Below the pieces are notes generated by a model. That model worked only from the letters and a program-made list of their open reading frames with translations, had not been told where the DNA came from and ran no database searches. DNA of 64,000 bases from contig NC_135376.1 in assembly GCF_049243985.1 (NCBI RefSeq), positions 42,761,001 to 42,825,000 on the forward strand, read 5' to 3'. This stretch comes from Paroedura picta. Lineage: Eukaryota; Chordata; Lepidosauria; Squamata; Gekkonidae. Positions 1 to 13,100 of this stretch are shown one piece after another (positions within the stretch are counted from its first letter, which is position 1; each line of letters opens with the position of its first letter). The position numbers were made by a program, and so were the translations under genes.

Positions 1-930
1 TATAACACTTCCAGGGGGAACTGTTGAGTTTCCAGCTGTTCCTAGAGAGGCATTACATTACTTCTGGGTCCTCCCAAAGGAGATGGAACACTATCAAACT
101 GGTGATTAAATATTTTATTGTATATTTCTCCCTCTGGCCTATGAAGTGGTGGCAGGCAATGGGGATTGCTGGTAGCAGGTCCCCCAGTATCATAGGAGAG
201 CTGGTAACTTTGATTACAGAGGGGGTGAGGACTGGGGATTTTGGTATTAGAAAAAATTGACAACTGGCAGGGACAGGCAAGAATGTTTGTTTCAAGAGTG
301 CTTGTTAAACTGTCCTTCTGCAGCTTTTTAGGTAAGGATTGATATTTGGATTTGGGCTTTAAATTCCAAAACTACAAGGAGCAATCCTTTAAGTGAGAGG
401 AATTACTATCTCTGAAGAAACTGGTTATGCCACATGGTGCTGATGCTGTCATTTTCCTTAATGAAACCAAAAAGATGACTTTGGGCAGAGTCGACAAGAC
501 AGCTCTGTATTATGATCACGCTGTCCCTTAAACGGAGTCATGGGTGAGACTATGCTATTAGTAATTAGGATTGTTGTGTGATCACTTGGTTTAAAGCATT
601 TAGACTAGGTTATTAGAGAGAGCTGGATAGACCACAGATCCTAATGTTCTGGCAACACGATGAGGTGGCAGGTTTGCTTGTATTCTTTTGTAGAGTTGGA
701 AGTCTGCCCACATGAGTCAACCTGAAATTCTTGTACAGGCTGGGATTTTAACTCATGTGTCTAGAGTTCCATGGAGCTGCATCATAAATGCTGTCTTTAA
801 AAGTCCAAAAAAGGTATAACCAGATATTTATAGAAGCAGGGCTTTTTTGAATCCCTTCACCCCTGCAGTTCTTTATAACACAGGTGGAATAATTTGTTTG
901 GAAGTTAGACGAACAAGCAACCAACAAGCA
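1..930. other. upstream sequence, nothing recognised
   Basis: AT-leaning unique-looking sequence. No conserved exon, RNA gene or clear repeat could be identified. Short open frames here have no family resemblance. Confidence 0.4.
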
Positions 931-999
931 AATGCTGGCAGGGGCTTCTGGGAATTGTAGTCCATGGACATCTGGAGGGCCGCAGTTTGACTACCCCTG
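931..999. mobile_element. half copy of a palindromic hAT element
   Basis: Runs from AATGCTGGCAGGGGC to the terminus GTTTGACTACCCCTG. It matches the right arm of the complete elements at 39821-39908 and 47171-47304. The left arm is missing. Confidence 0.7.
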
Positions 1000-1002
1000 G
1001 TT

Positions 1003-1150
1003 TAGAGGGTGAACTCTATAGCATTGTACCCCACTTAGATCCTTGTGCAGACTCCATCCCCAAATCTCCAGGAGTTTTCCCAAGCCAAATCTGACAGTGC
1101 TACTTCCCCATCCTCCGCTGGTGGTCAGGAAGGACCTGGAAGTCTTACTG
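1003..1150 (+). repeat. interspersed repeat shared with 45130-45245 and 60165-60345
   Basis: The CTCTATAGCATTGTACCCC and CCCCAAATCTCCAG blocks recur, diverged, at the other two places in the same orientation. The family name is not certain. Confidence 0.5.
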
Positions 1151-1324
1151 GTACAATTTCCAGTACCCAGACCTGTTCTCTTGAAACATAAAATACTCAT
1201 CCTGAGATTTTAACTATTAAGATCTCTGAAGACAGTTTCTAACCACAGCAGACCAGAATCCTCTGCACTATTCAGAGCTAACTCCCTATTTATCTGAGCA
1301 GAGAATTTTCTTCTTTCCCTAGAA

Positions 1325-1516
1325 CAGTGGTTCTCAACCTTGGGATTGCCAGGACAGGTTGTGGCAGCAGCTGGTGGTGGCAGGTGGCAGCAGCAGAGCT
1401 ATGGTACTCACTGCCTCCATGCTGCCTCCATTTAGTTGAGCGCCTGCATGCCTGTGTATGCTGCCGCCCCCCACTCGTGGTTGGGATCCCAGCATTATGG
1501 CAGTTGAGAACTGCTG
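1325..1516. mobile_element. short hAT-type element
   Basis: Termini CAGTGGTTCTCAACC and GTTGAGAACTGCTG are inverted copies. The flanks CCCTAGAA (1317-1324) and CTCTAAAA (1517-1524) look like a diverged 8-bp target duplication. Confidence 0.7.
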
Positions 1517-1821
1517 CTCTAAAAGATCTATTCCCTTTCCTTGGCCTGACTGGGAGAGTCTATCTACTTGCTTGCTAGTTCCCCCCCTGTCTGTGTTAAA
1601 CTACTCTTAGCTAATGCTGAAATCAGACTTTCTTTAGTAAAGGCAGAGTTCTGATTGTCAGTGTTCAACTCAGTCAAAGCAGAAATGACTCTCTCCTCAG
1701 CATGCAGCTGTCAAGTCTCTCTGCTAAGTTGATGTTAACCAATCTGATTGCTTGGAGCAGCCTGTCACTCAATGCTCTGTTTTTGTGAAGAATCAACCCT
1801 TCACAGTCCTTTTCTCTTTTT

Positions 1822-2155
1822 GGCCCATTATGCACAGCCGCCGAAACAGCGATTTCGGGTCACATGGAAAACGCGGAGGGGGAAGACGCGACGCACACCG
1901 GTTATGCACGGGGCGGGGCGCAACAGCGGCAAAACCCAGAGTAACCGATTATGCACGTGGCGATCCCGGCGCCACTTCTGGTTGCGCCCCGGTCACCCGG
2001 AAGCTGCGCTTTCTTCTGCGTTTCACGAACGCGGCTTTTTCGGCGGCATGCACTGAAGCTGCGGCCGGTTGCAACCGGCACCGTGAGTTATCGGTGATTT
2101 TAGTTGCCGCCATTCCATCCCGAATGTGCGTTATTCCCCCCGTGCATAATGGGCC
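1822..2155. mobile_element. 334-bp GC-rich MITE with 14-bp perfect terminal inverted repeats
   Basis: Starts GGCCCATTATGCAC and ends GTGCATAATGGGCC, an exact inverted pair. The interior is CpG-rich, unlike its AT-rich surroundings, and carries internal echoes of the terminus (TTATGCACGGGGC, ATTATGCACGTGG). No transposase and no clear target duplication are visible, so the superfamily is open. Confidence 0.75.
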
Positions 2156-2559
2156 TGTGTGCAGCACTTCTAAGCTTTTTCAAAGTGCAGTCTGTCACAC
2201 ACGGATTCAGCATCCATTGGTTTGATTGACTGAATGGGATGTTTTCAGGATTAAGTCAATATGGTCACTATTTTCCTGCCTAGAATACACCATGCACACA
2301 GTTCAAATGGGTCAACTGAATCTTTAAGCCTCATTACAAAAATGTGTTGATGCATGTAAAAATAATAGTTTGAGCTTGTTTTGAACAATTTGTGTGGCCT
2401 ATTTATCATGTGAAAAGTTCCCCTGGCCAAGAAACAATTGGCCCTTAAGTACAGTAGTCCTTGTTCAGGATGAATAATGCTATATTCTTGGACACAAATA
2501 ATTTTATGTGAAATCCTAAACCAGTATTGTCAAACACATGGCATTCTGAAGGAAAGATA

Positions 2560-2611
2560 AGCTGTTTTGCATAGATCAAACCAGTGTTTGGTTGATCTAT
2601 GCAAAACAGCT
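2560..2611. repeat. short near-perfect hairpin upstream of ENTPD1
   Basis: Arms of about 23 nt (AGCTGTTTTGCATAGATC and its complement) with one bulged base and a loop of about 3-4 nt. It lies about 250 bp before the proposed ENTPD1 exon. It could be a tiny foldback element. Confidence 0.6.
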
Positions 2612-2863
2612 CTTGATGTTAACTATTCACCCCATTAGCCTGTTTAAACAGTGTACCTTATGGCTTCAGAAGTGCGTAATCTGAACAGACACGGCATGTC
2701 CAGAGAAAGGAGACCTGCAGGCATCTGGGATATTTTGTGCTGTTCATTTTGTATCCTGTTTTCTGATGAAAATAGAAAGTTTTTCTGCATGTTATTAGGA
2801 GAAGTTGTCACTGGGAATAGCTTGATGATTCCTGCATTATTATTTCCCCCTTTTTCTTTCCAG

Positions 2864-2982
2864 TTTCTTGTGTGGAGAATGTTTAATCAGGTGCTTAACC
2901 CTCCAACTGGCATTGTGCACATATTGGCATTGAAGTTTTGTTTGAATACCAGAAAGTAAGAATATGGACACAAATATACCAG
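2864..2982 (+). CDS. ENTPD1: ENTPD1 first coding exon: 5' UTR plus start codon
   Basis: ATG at 2964 is followed by six codons (MDTNIP) plus one G, then a GTGAGT donor at 2983. The phase-1 end joins exactly to the phase-1 exon at 11808, giving MDTNIPGSKPRG, like the short N-terminal exon MEDTKE of human CD39. A at -3 and G at +4 make a good start context. A pyrimidine tract ending in CAG at 2861-2863 suggests that this exon begins at 2864 and that a further upstream non-coding exon exists. The coding part alone is 2964-2982. Confidence 0.8.
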
Positions 2983-5900
2983 GTGAGTGTCATAATTTTC
3001 TGTCTGCGGTGCTGAACTGGTTAAAATGGTCTCTCAGAGACAACTGGATCTGATTGGTTTCTTGTCTGCCCTTGTTTGTATTTGTTTTATTTATGTGATT
3101 TATAATCCATCCTATCTTTGGGAACTAACTTTTGAGAGTTTTCTTGTTGAGGCGTGGGAACACAGGGTTTTCCTCTGGGTTCTCTGTCCCACCAATTAAA
3201 ATCAAAGCAACTCTGGTTATTTAGGGCTCTTTTTGAGGCAAAAGTTAGAGCACAGACAGCAGAAAATAATAAATCCAGCCAAATATGGCAAATTCAGCCA
3301 AATACAGTTTAGAGCACATTTGAAGCCAAATACTATAGTAATACAGATGGCAAAATAAACTCCTGCAGCTTTGCATCTGTTATTTATTTACACTTTGATT
3401 TCTAGGCTGCCCCTCCCCACAAGCAGGATCAGAGCAGCTCACAACATATAAAATCACATTTTAAACATAGCAAAACAATTTAAAATGGACATCTCTATTT
3501 AGTTCTGCAGCCCCCACTATCTCATCCAATGCTCCTCTCAATCTTGGTGAATTTCACAGGCGTGAAGGGCATCAGTATGCAGCTGGAACAGAGAGAGAGG
3601 GCACATGAAATGGGTAAGGCAGGGAGGCCCATAGTTGTATCTCAGCTGATCTGATCTCAACCATAGGCCTGGTGGAAGAGTGCTACTTTGCAGGCCCTGC
3701 AGAACTTCGTTAGCTCTGTCAGGGCCTGGATCTCTACTGGCAACTTATTCCACCAGGCCGGAGCCAAAGCTGAAGAGGTCCTGGCTCTGGTCAAGGCCAG
3801 TTGCACTTTCCTGGGGTCAAGAATCAACAATAGGTTGGTATTTGCAGAGCACAAATCCCTTTGGGAGACATACTGGAAGAGGCAGTCCTGTAGATACACA
3901 GGGCTCAGACCACTGAGGGCCTTATCATCCAGTTAAACTGATTAGCCAAAAGTTCCACTCAGCCTTGTGCTGCTAACCCATATATCTATATCCCATTGCA
4001 ACTTATCAATGAATCATGTTATGGTTTAAAACTTTTAAGTCATTCACATCCATTCAGATGAGAATAGCATACAGTTTCAGAGGCTGTACTGGTTTTTAGC
4101 CTCTACTGGCCAATCTCTCATTTGAAATTCTTGGACAAGTTGCTCAAAAGATTGGTGACTAAGTCATTTCACATAATCTTAGATAAAGTGGTTTATCTGA
4201 GTTGCATTTGTTTTTACAACAGATATTTTTGTTTCTTTGGTTTATTACCTACCCTGAGAAAGAGACAGGAGACTTGATCCTTTTGATTCTCCTGGACTTC
4301 CTGGTGGCTTTCAATACTGTCACCTGTTGTATCCTTAGATTACCCATGACTCTGTATATCAGTCATACTGCTCTGTTCTGGGAATTAGTTGCTAGAAGCT
4401 GGTGCTGGAAGAATGCACATTCTCAAAGGTCAATATTTCTCCCCATGCTCTATCCTCTACATCGGGGGTCCTCAACCCCTCATCCGTGGCCCGGTACCAG
4501 GCCACGGCCATAGTACCGGGCCACCGTCGGCCGCGCCTGCCTCCCCCCCCCCGCGGCGAGAAGCTTGCCAGGCCGCGAGAGAAGTGCCTGCTTTGCTCGC
4601 GGTCTGGCTAGCTGTTCGCTGCGAGAGGGTGGGGGAAGAAGCAGACGCGGCCCCTGGAACACCAGCAACACAAACGCACACGTGCGGAGCTGCTGTGCGT
4701 GCGTGTTTGCGCCCCCTGCTGGCAAAACGTGCATGCGTGGCAACTCTGCACATGTGCATTAGTGCCACCTGGTGGTGAAAATGTACATGCGTGGCAACTG
4801 CGCATTTACACGCAGCTGCTGCGTGTGCGCGGCGGCCAGGCCGCCGGCTTTCCCCCACCCCCCGAAGGCGGTCCCCGACCACAAGAAGGTTGGGGACCGC
4901 TGCTCTACATGAAACTACAGCAGGCTTTCTCAACCAAGGTTTTGTGAAATCCTGGGGTTTCTTGACAGCCCTGGAAGGGTTTCCTCCCATAATGGCCGAT
5001 GATGAGCCTGGAGGGGATGAGAAGGGGTGGACCCCTGGGAGGGTGTGTACACAGCTTCGCTTCCCAATGATATGCACGATCGTGTCATTTCTGGGGTTTC
5101 TCAAAGCCTGAATGTTTTAGGCATTTCTCAAGCATAAAAACAAGTTGAGAAAGGCTGAACTACTATGTAGTGAACCAGGTAATGTGGAACCAGAGGACAG
5201 GGCTGGTTTTTCCATATGTCCATTCTCAGGGCATGTTGAATCAGACAAAAAAGCAACCAGGCTCCCTACCAGCCATATTTACTGACAGAAACAGTGCAGG
5301 AGGGAAGTTATCTATTGTTTCAGTTTTATGTGAACCGCCCTGAGCCTTTAGGGAGGGCGGTATATAAATATAATAAATAAACTATAAATAAATAATAAAT
5401 AAATATGAAAACCTTCTCTCTCACAGCATTTGAAGCTGTGTACTATGACAAGATATTTTAAAGTGTCTACACTAACATTTGATTGTAAATTGGATTGGGT
5501 ACATGACAGATGTCACATGTTTTGGTCCTGACATTTGGAGGTAGGCTGCCTGTGAAAATCAAGGTTTTATTTAGCTATAATGGCTAATAGTTATTAGATC
5601 TATCCTCAATGAATTTGCCTAAAGCCCTTTGAAAACCATCTAAGGCAGCCTTTCTCAACCATCAAATGTAAAACATCCTTCAGGCTTTGAAAAAACCCCA
5701 GAAGTGGTGTGATGATGCAGAAATTCATTGGGAAGCATAGCTGTATACACCAGGCCCTTCCTGGTCCATCATTGGCCATTTTTGGAGGGAGATTGGGGGG
5801 AGGGGGCAGTTTGACATTACCATATATGGTCATATCACCCTATAAAAGTTTAACATTATATATATAACTCTCACCCATTTGGGAAACCCTTCCAGGGCCA

Positions 5901-8900
5901 CAAGAAACCCCAGGGTTTCATCAAACTCAGGTTGAGAAAGCCTGATCTAAGGTAACAGTTGTTGCTTCATGCAGGCAGTGATTTCTGTGGGTAAAAGAGA
6001 TTCCTGTAAGAACAGATATTACAGATATGGTGGTAAAATTCAGCAGCCACTGAAGTTGATAAAGTTCTGCTACTGCCATTACCAAAGTCCTTGGTGCCTA
6101 ATAATCTTCCGCTCAACACATCCTCAAGATAAAGCCAATCATATTGCCTTGCAACACAAACCAGGGAATGGAGAATGCGGCTGAGAAACTGGGATCGGCA
6201 CGGCTTTCTTTGTTTGGCTGTTGCTCATGCTTTCTGTGGCAGGGCTTAGGGATAGTGCTGCTGGGAACTGCTGTCTGTAGTGCTGGAGTAGGGACCAAGT
6301 CAGTGGGATCGTCTCCAGATGGAAGGAATGTCCTTGTTGTGGTGAATGGGGGGATTGTCAGACTCAGCTGGCTGGGTCAAAGGGAATTCCTGTCTGTAAC
6401 CTCCCTGACGATATTTTGCCAGAAATAAATCATTGAGTTTGCTGCCAACACAAACAGAAAAGCTGGGATTCCATGCTGAGCACAAAGCACCAGTGTGCTC
6501 ACTTCCGGACTGTATGACTCCCTGTAGGAAAGAGAGGCAGGGGCTTTGTACTGGCTGTTCCTTCACCTCTGTAGTGTTTGCTGCCCCACAGCTTGGAACT
6601 GCAGGACTGTCCCACTGTTGGGATGGAAAATCGGCAAGGGCCTTTTTTTAGCATCAGCCGTTGTCAGCTGCTCTTGTTCTCTGAACTTCCAAAGCATTTC
6701 TATTCTTAAGATTTCCTGTAAGAAAAATAAGTGGATGATTTATTAATTTTGTTCCTATGTATTTTGGTCAGCAACATATTTCCCGCCTGACTTTGGTGTC
6801 CCCGGAGGCTTATGGTTTCTGTGGAGCTCTGAGGAAGATGGTCGCTGTGCAGCTGCAGTACCAGCACAAGTAGCCCATGAGGTAGTGCATGGATATGCTC
6901 TGTGGTGAGCATTGGCTGAAGCAGGGTGACCAAAGCATTTGCACATCATAAGCTTCAGAATTGTGAGAGTGGCATGTGATCTTAAGAGATTATGTTGCAT
7001 CCCTGATATTTTTACTGTTGTTTGTGCTCCCATCTTCAAGTTTTTTAACTGAAAACAGGGACTAGAATCATGCATTTAATTTTAACAAAAGAGAGGGGTT
7101 CTTCCAAAATAACTTTTAAAAGAACAGGGATCATACTTAGTGTCCTAAAATGCACAATAAAGGCTTTGTGTGGTAAGGCTGCATGTTCTTGTGGCATTAA
7201 ATGTGGATTTACTGCCAGTGAGTGCCTTTGCACCTTATTCATGGGTGGTAACATGGGTGGTGGAGAATCCTGATATTTCCTTGCAGTCCGAGAAAGAGCA
7301 CCAAAGGGAAAGTCAGCATATAAGATTTGCAGTGACTATAAGAGAGAGTTAACTTGAATCACCAACTCTTCACAAGAGACTGAAAACTGAGCGGTTATGT
7401 TTCTCTAGCAATCCCATACTGTTTTGTGCTCAGTGAGGAATCCAAGAAAGTTCTGATTTGAGCCAGCTGGACTGAGACATTGAAGTTCCAACACTTCAGC
7501 CACTGCTCCTCCTTCATGCAGGCCTCATGCCCAGTTGTCTCTGACTTTGTTGGGCAGCCAAGGAGTTGGCTCTCAGCCATCCTGGGATTTCCCTTTGCTC
7601 AAGAGTCCTTGTTTGGTTTAGCCAGCCACTTTCCCAGCCTTCTAGGTACAGTCACCCATGCTAATTGCCATCGTCAGCCACTGGCATTCAGTTTCGGAAC
7701 TGGATGAGATTCCATTCCTTTTCTCAGCTTGTGTGTATGAGGGAGGATTTTAGTAGGCCCTAAATACATTGGTCTGATTTGGGGGATCTGCTGCCAAAAG
7801 TCTCATATGTTGCCTGACTATTCCTCTGCAGACTCTAATCCTTCTGACTTGGTATTCCTTTCTCCCTAATCTCATATGGAGAGTTATGGTTATTTACAGG
7901 TGAATGAAAGGCACTCCAATTATACCCAGATATTATACTCTTATTGTGTAATAAGTTTCATTAATAAATCATAATTTCGCTAGATTTCCATTGTTGATCT
8001 CTGGTGATCCTTGTTTGATGCTTTTAACTAACAATTATTGTTGGGGGACCTGAGTTAACTTCTCTTTTTCATCCCAGCAGAGCTGCTCAACTGTTTGGCA
8101 TTTACACTTCAGTTATGTAACATGTGCTTGAGATGTTCCTTGTATTTGGTTAAAGGCATGAAGATCCAGGGAAAATGGAAATTAATTATTTTTATCTGGT
8201 GCACAATATAGAAAACTACAAGTATAGGGGAGAAACGTGCTTATGAAACATGTTCTTTTTCAGAATGATTGGTGAAATTCTGCAGCTGCTTCATGGTGAC
8301 ATTCACATTTGAAAGTTTTTCTTTCTACCATTATGTGTGTTTACTTTCTTTTGGCTGTGAGATTACTGGAGAGTATGGTGTCTTTAAAATTTGCCTTGTT
8401 TAAAAATACCAAAGAAGGCATTTGTGCAAGCTAGCAGATCTGCTTTCCTGCATCAGATCTATAGAGAGATCTTGTGCTTCAAATTACTTGCTCTTCAGCC
8501 AGCTCACTTTCTCTTTCCGTTGCTTTGTCTTCAAAATTACCTTTTAACAGTTTCCCACATGTAATCTGCTAACCAACCTGCTTATCCCTGCAGGTAAATT
8601 TCCCATTCAGGGGAACATCCCCTGTTGCCATTTGACCTCCACTCCAGTCACACACTGTAATAGCACACTCACTGTCAAGGAATCCTAGCCTGAGCACTAT
8701 GAGTTCCCAGAGCTACTGTGCACAAGAAAACAGTCCTTTTAAAATATATATACAAAGGGGCAAAGCCAGTTTTAAAAAGTGAGCCAAAGGAAAGGAAGGG
8801 GAGGCCAGCTAGCAAGCAAGCTGGTTGGGCAGTATGCCCAACTGGCCTCTTTTGCCTTCCCAGCAGCCAGGAAGACGGGGAGCAGTGCATGCCGTAGTGG

Positions 8901-10088
8901 AGCATGCTCAGCCAGCTTCCCTTCCCTTACCAGCAGCCAGGGAGGTGGGGAATATTGTGCGCTGTGGCATAGCACACCCAGCTGGCTTCCCTCAACTTCA
9001 CAGCAGCAGAGGGGCTGTGGCCAAGGGGGGCGGCAGGCTTATAGATGGCCCACTTCTGTCCACTTCCGGACAGAACCCAGCAGCTTATCTCCTGCCACAG
9101 CTTGCCTCCCGCCAGCTCTTCCCCTCTTGGGAAGTCCCGGGAAAAGGAGGACTGGGCAGGAAGAACCTGTGATTGGTCTTTGACTCCTGGCTCTCACTGT
9201 ACAGGAAATGTTCCTCAGTGAGAACCAATCAGAGGCACATGTCGTTGGAAGGACTATGTACTTTTTATGTATATAGATAATGTATAATTTATTTGAATAA
9301 TATTTTAGAAAGAATTTTATCTCTAGGTAACACACAATTCTAAAATCATGCAGCAAGAAAAACTAGCTTAATTACCTTACATATTTTAAATCTGCATTAG
9401 ATTGTACATTCTTACAGTTCCAAAGGCTGCTCAAGCATTCTTTATGATGCTGTCCATTGCAATCTTCGCATATCATAGTCCAGGCCTTTTAGTCCATCAG
9501 TATCCAAGCTAGTTTTCTTCTCTAAGCTCAAAATATAGTTTATTGGGCAACTGGCATTAGATGATGACAGCCCAATCAGGATATATTCTTACTGGATCCC
9601 TCTAGAAATTTACCTCATCGGTTCTGATTCACCCCCTCCCATTCTGTGGGCTGCAGGTTCTCATGAAGAGCCAGTTATCCCATTCCTAACTCTGGCCTTC
9701 AAGAGAGTGAGGCTGTGTAGGCAGAAAGGCCCAGTTAGCAATATCTGCAAGATAAAATAAGCCTGTACACATTAACTCTTGGGAAGAATCTGGAGTGCTT
9801 TGTCTTGTTAACAATATTTTCTCAAATCCTAAACTCAAGTGACATTTTAAGGCAGAAATAGAAATGCTCACAGGAAGTCATGACAATGCTATTTGTAAAC
9901 CCATTTAATGCAGACTTCCTCTTTTACTTACCACACTGTTGGGGATTTCTGTTTTCTACCCTCCCACACCTCTCAGTTTATCACCTGATGTGCATGATGA
10001 TATATTAAAGTGCTGCATGTATGCAATTTATGAATTCTAACCCACAGTCTCATCTAAAGCCTCCGGGGAGGGCGGTATAAAAGTATGA

Positions 10089-10139
<51 letters not shown>

Positions 10140-13100
10140 ATAGTACTCCAGAGGGTACATGCAAGCAACCTTAAAATTAAATAAAACAATACAAAACTGC
10201 ACTATTAAAAGAAACCAATTAGAGCATAAACAGAAAACTTACTCTGTCACCTTAAAATGATAGTAATAACATGAATCCTATTACAGTAGCATGAAATTGT
10301 AAAACAGCTGTAGATACCCGAGAACAAGGAAAGGAAATCCAGACCAGCCATGCTGATTAGATTTAAAGGTAAAGGTATCCCCCTGTGCAAGCACCGAGTC
10401 ATGTCTGACCCTTGGGGTGACGCCCTCCAGTGTTTTCATGGCAGACTCAATACGGGGTGGTTTGCCAGTGCCTTCCCCAGTCATTACCGTTTACCCCCCA
10501 GCAAGCTGGGTACTCATTTTACCGACCTCGGAAGGATGGAAGGCTGAGTCGACCTTGAGCCGGCTGCTGGGATTGAACTCCCAGCCTCATGGGCAAAGCT
10601 TTCAGACTGCATGTCTGCTGCCTTACCACTCTGTGCCACAAGAGGCTCAACTGCTAATTAGATTTAGCAGTTCATAAATGCCTCAAAGAGAATTGTTTGT
10701 ATGAGGTGCCAAAATGTCAACACTTTTGACTCCAAGGCAGATGGTTATGGAGAAGTCATGCTCAAGGCAGTAGGAAAGGCCCTAGTGGTAGCTTCATTTC
10801 TGATATGGTAGGTTTGTAGTCTTTAAAATAAATTAAAATGTATCTTATTTTTGCTGATTTTAACTAAAAACGTTTTTAACTATTTATTGTAAACTGTCTT
10901 AAACAATGGGAAGACTGGGTATAAATATTTTAATGAACAAATGTATCAGAAATAGCTTATTTAAAATAGCTGTTGCCCCAGCTCCACCTTTCTGCTTAAA
11001 ATAGCTTGCTGTTCAAAATTCCCATAAATTGTACATGCCTATATATGGATCCTTTCTAGTACTTGCTCCTGGGACACTGCAGAATGATGCTAGATCTAGG
11101 CTGGCCCATTTCAATTCTGTAGCACTTTACCCCGTATTGCCACAGAAGTATTGTATTTTCTGTGTCACTAATTTATCATGAGTACCAAAAAGACTCCTGG
11201 CCAGAATAATTGTATCATAGGTGGTTTAATTGTATCATATGATCGTTGCTAAGCCTATCTTATTTGTGGTCTAGGTAAAGCCTTACGTGGACCATCTCCC
11301 ATGATCCAACTTAGTTTCATTTTTTAGTCTCCCACCCCCATTTGAACTGTAGCCTTTCCCCCTTTCCCAGCAGCTTCTAATATCAGTGCCTATTTCTGTT
11401 GCATAAAATTTCAGAGCTGAATATATAAAGTATGTTTTTTGTAACACACTTTGGAAATAAACAATGGCATCAATATAACTAGTTACTGAGTGATTAAACT
11501 CTGCCAAACATACTGTTTTCATTGAATGTGGGAGAGTAGTGTTCCCTCTCCAAAATGCTTGCAACTTTATAGCAAAGCAGGGAGTTGGTAGATACCTGAA
11601 GCAATTGTATCAGACCATGAATAGTCCCCACAGAAATTCAGATACCAAAAATAAAGCAGGGACAGAAATACTTCTGCATCTGGGCTAGCAGCTGGACCCA
11701 GCTCAGCTGAGCTATACTCCAGTGTCAAGGGGTAGGGTATATACTTTGTTGTTGCTCATCTCTAGCTCTGTCAGATCATATCCCCCTTCTCTTTACTCTG
11801 ATTGCAGGTTCCAAGCCAAGGGGACATTTCCCCAGAAAACTTGCCATCATCCTAGGACTTCTTCTTGGATTATCCCTACTTTGTTTAATCGCAGTGGTTG
11901 TTGCACAGAAACACGCTACCAGAAAAAACAATAAAGTAGGTCACAGAAGAGGCTTCTGCTGAAGCACTGTAAAGGGAGTGACCATGGCTCATTGGCAGAG
12001 CAAAAGGTTCTAGGTTCAGTCACCACAACCTCCAGTTAAAAGGATCAGCTAGTAGTAAATAGGGATGGGCTTGGATAAGCCCCCAAATACTTTAATAAGT
12101 ACTGATGCAAGTACTTTCCCAGGTTATCTGAGCCGAATCACACATTCCATCAGTTTAAATTAGCCAAATCTGAGAAGCCCAAATCAATTCAGATTTGATT
12201 TGGCTGATTAAGAAAGTTCCTGTTTGGAAAGTCTTTAAATTTCTCTCCCCCCCCCCCCCCCGACGCCTTCCAGGCTGCACAGAGCTGGCTCTCCACAGCC
12301 TATGATGTGTGTGTATAGGGGGAGCCTGCTCAGATGATGGCCTTTAAAATGCCTCCCCCAGACTCTTTCCAGGCTGGGTAGAGCTGGCTCTCCATAGCTT
12401 GAGAAGGATTGGGGGGGGGGGGGGGCGCGGCCAGAAAGCAGAGTCTTCTGATCAGTTGTTTAGTGAGCTCTTTAAATGTCTCCTCCCAGATCATTTCCAG
12501 GCTGCAAGAAGTCTTTCTCCAGATTGGCTTGCTGTCAGGCTGTGTGTGTGTGTGGGGGGGGGGGGAGCAGGTGGTTTGAATCCCCCACCCACACAGACCA
12601 AACTGTTCCAGCGAGAGAAGCCTCTCCCTGGATCAGTTGGCTGTAGGGCTGGCTGTGCCCCTCCTATAGCCCGACAAATGGCTGATCCCTCTGAGAGACT
12701 TTTCTCAGTGCGATCAGCTGCCTGGCAGGCTCCCAGACATTGAAATACCTTGGAGCTCAAATTGATTTAGCTGTACTCAAATCACCTGAATCTGATTCCT
12801 GTATTGTGGGCTGTGGGTGATTCAGATCTACCCAAATAATTTCTTGCTGAATATAAACTGTACCATTTTTTCTTTAGTGCAACCCCCTAGTAGTAAATGA
12901 TGTGAAAGGCCTCTATGTGAGACCCTGGGGAGCTGATGACTGGTAGACATTACTGATGTTCTAACACAATATAAGAAATCTTCCTGAATTTATGTATTAA
13001 TGGCTTAGGCTGTTGATTTCCAAACTACGTGATAGAGTATAGTAGAGGTTCTGTGAGCGGGGCTGAAGGGTCCTTTGAAAACTTAACCCACCATGGTAGT

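Larger units (their letters stand above)
2983..11807 (+). other. ENTPD1 intron 1
   Basis: Long first intron. It holds a LINE 3' end (3385-3935), three short hAT elements (4463-5944), a LINE tail (5330-5405), a 70-bp tandem repeat (8831-9015), a LINE tail with (AAAT)n (10056-10141) and a Sauria-type SINE (10366-10656). Between about 5950 and 8750 I see no recognisable element. Confidence 0.6.

Noticed and set aside
4472-5104. 210-residue minus-strand open frame
   Set aside because: It lies across two hAT elements and reads their GC-rich repeats.
10417-10677. Open frame [11 protein letters not shown]..., repeated at 25105-25410
   Set aside because: Similar protein at both places only because both are SINE copies; no gene.
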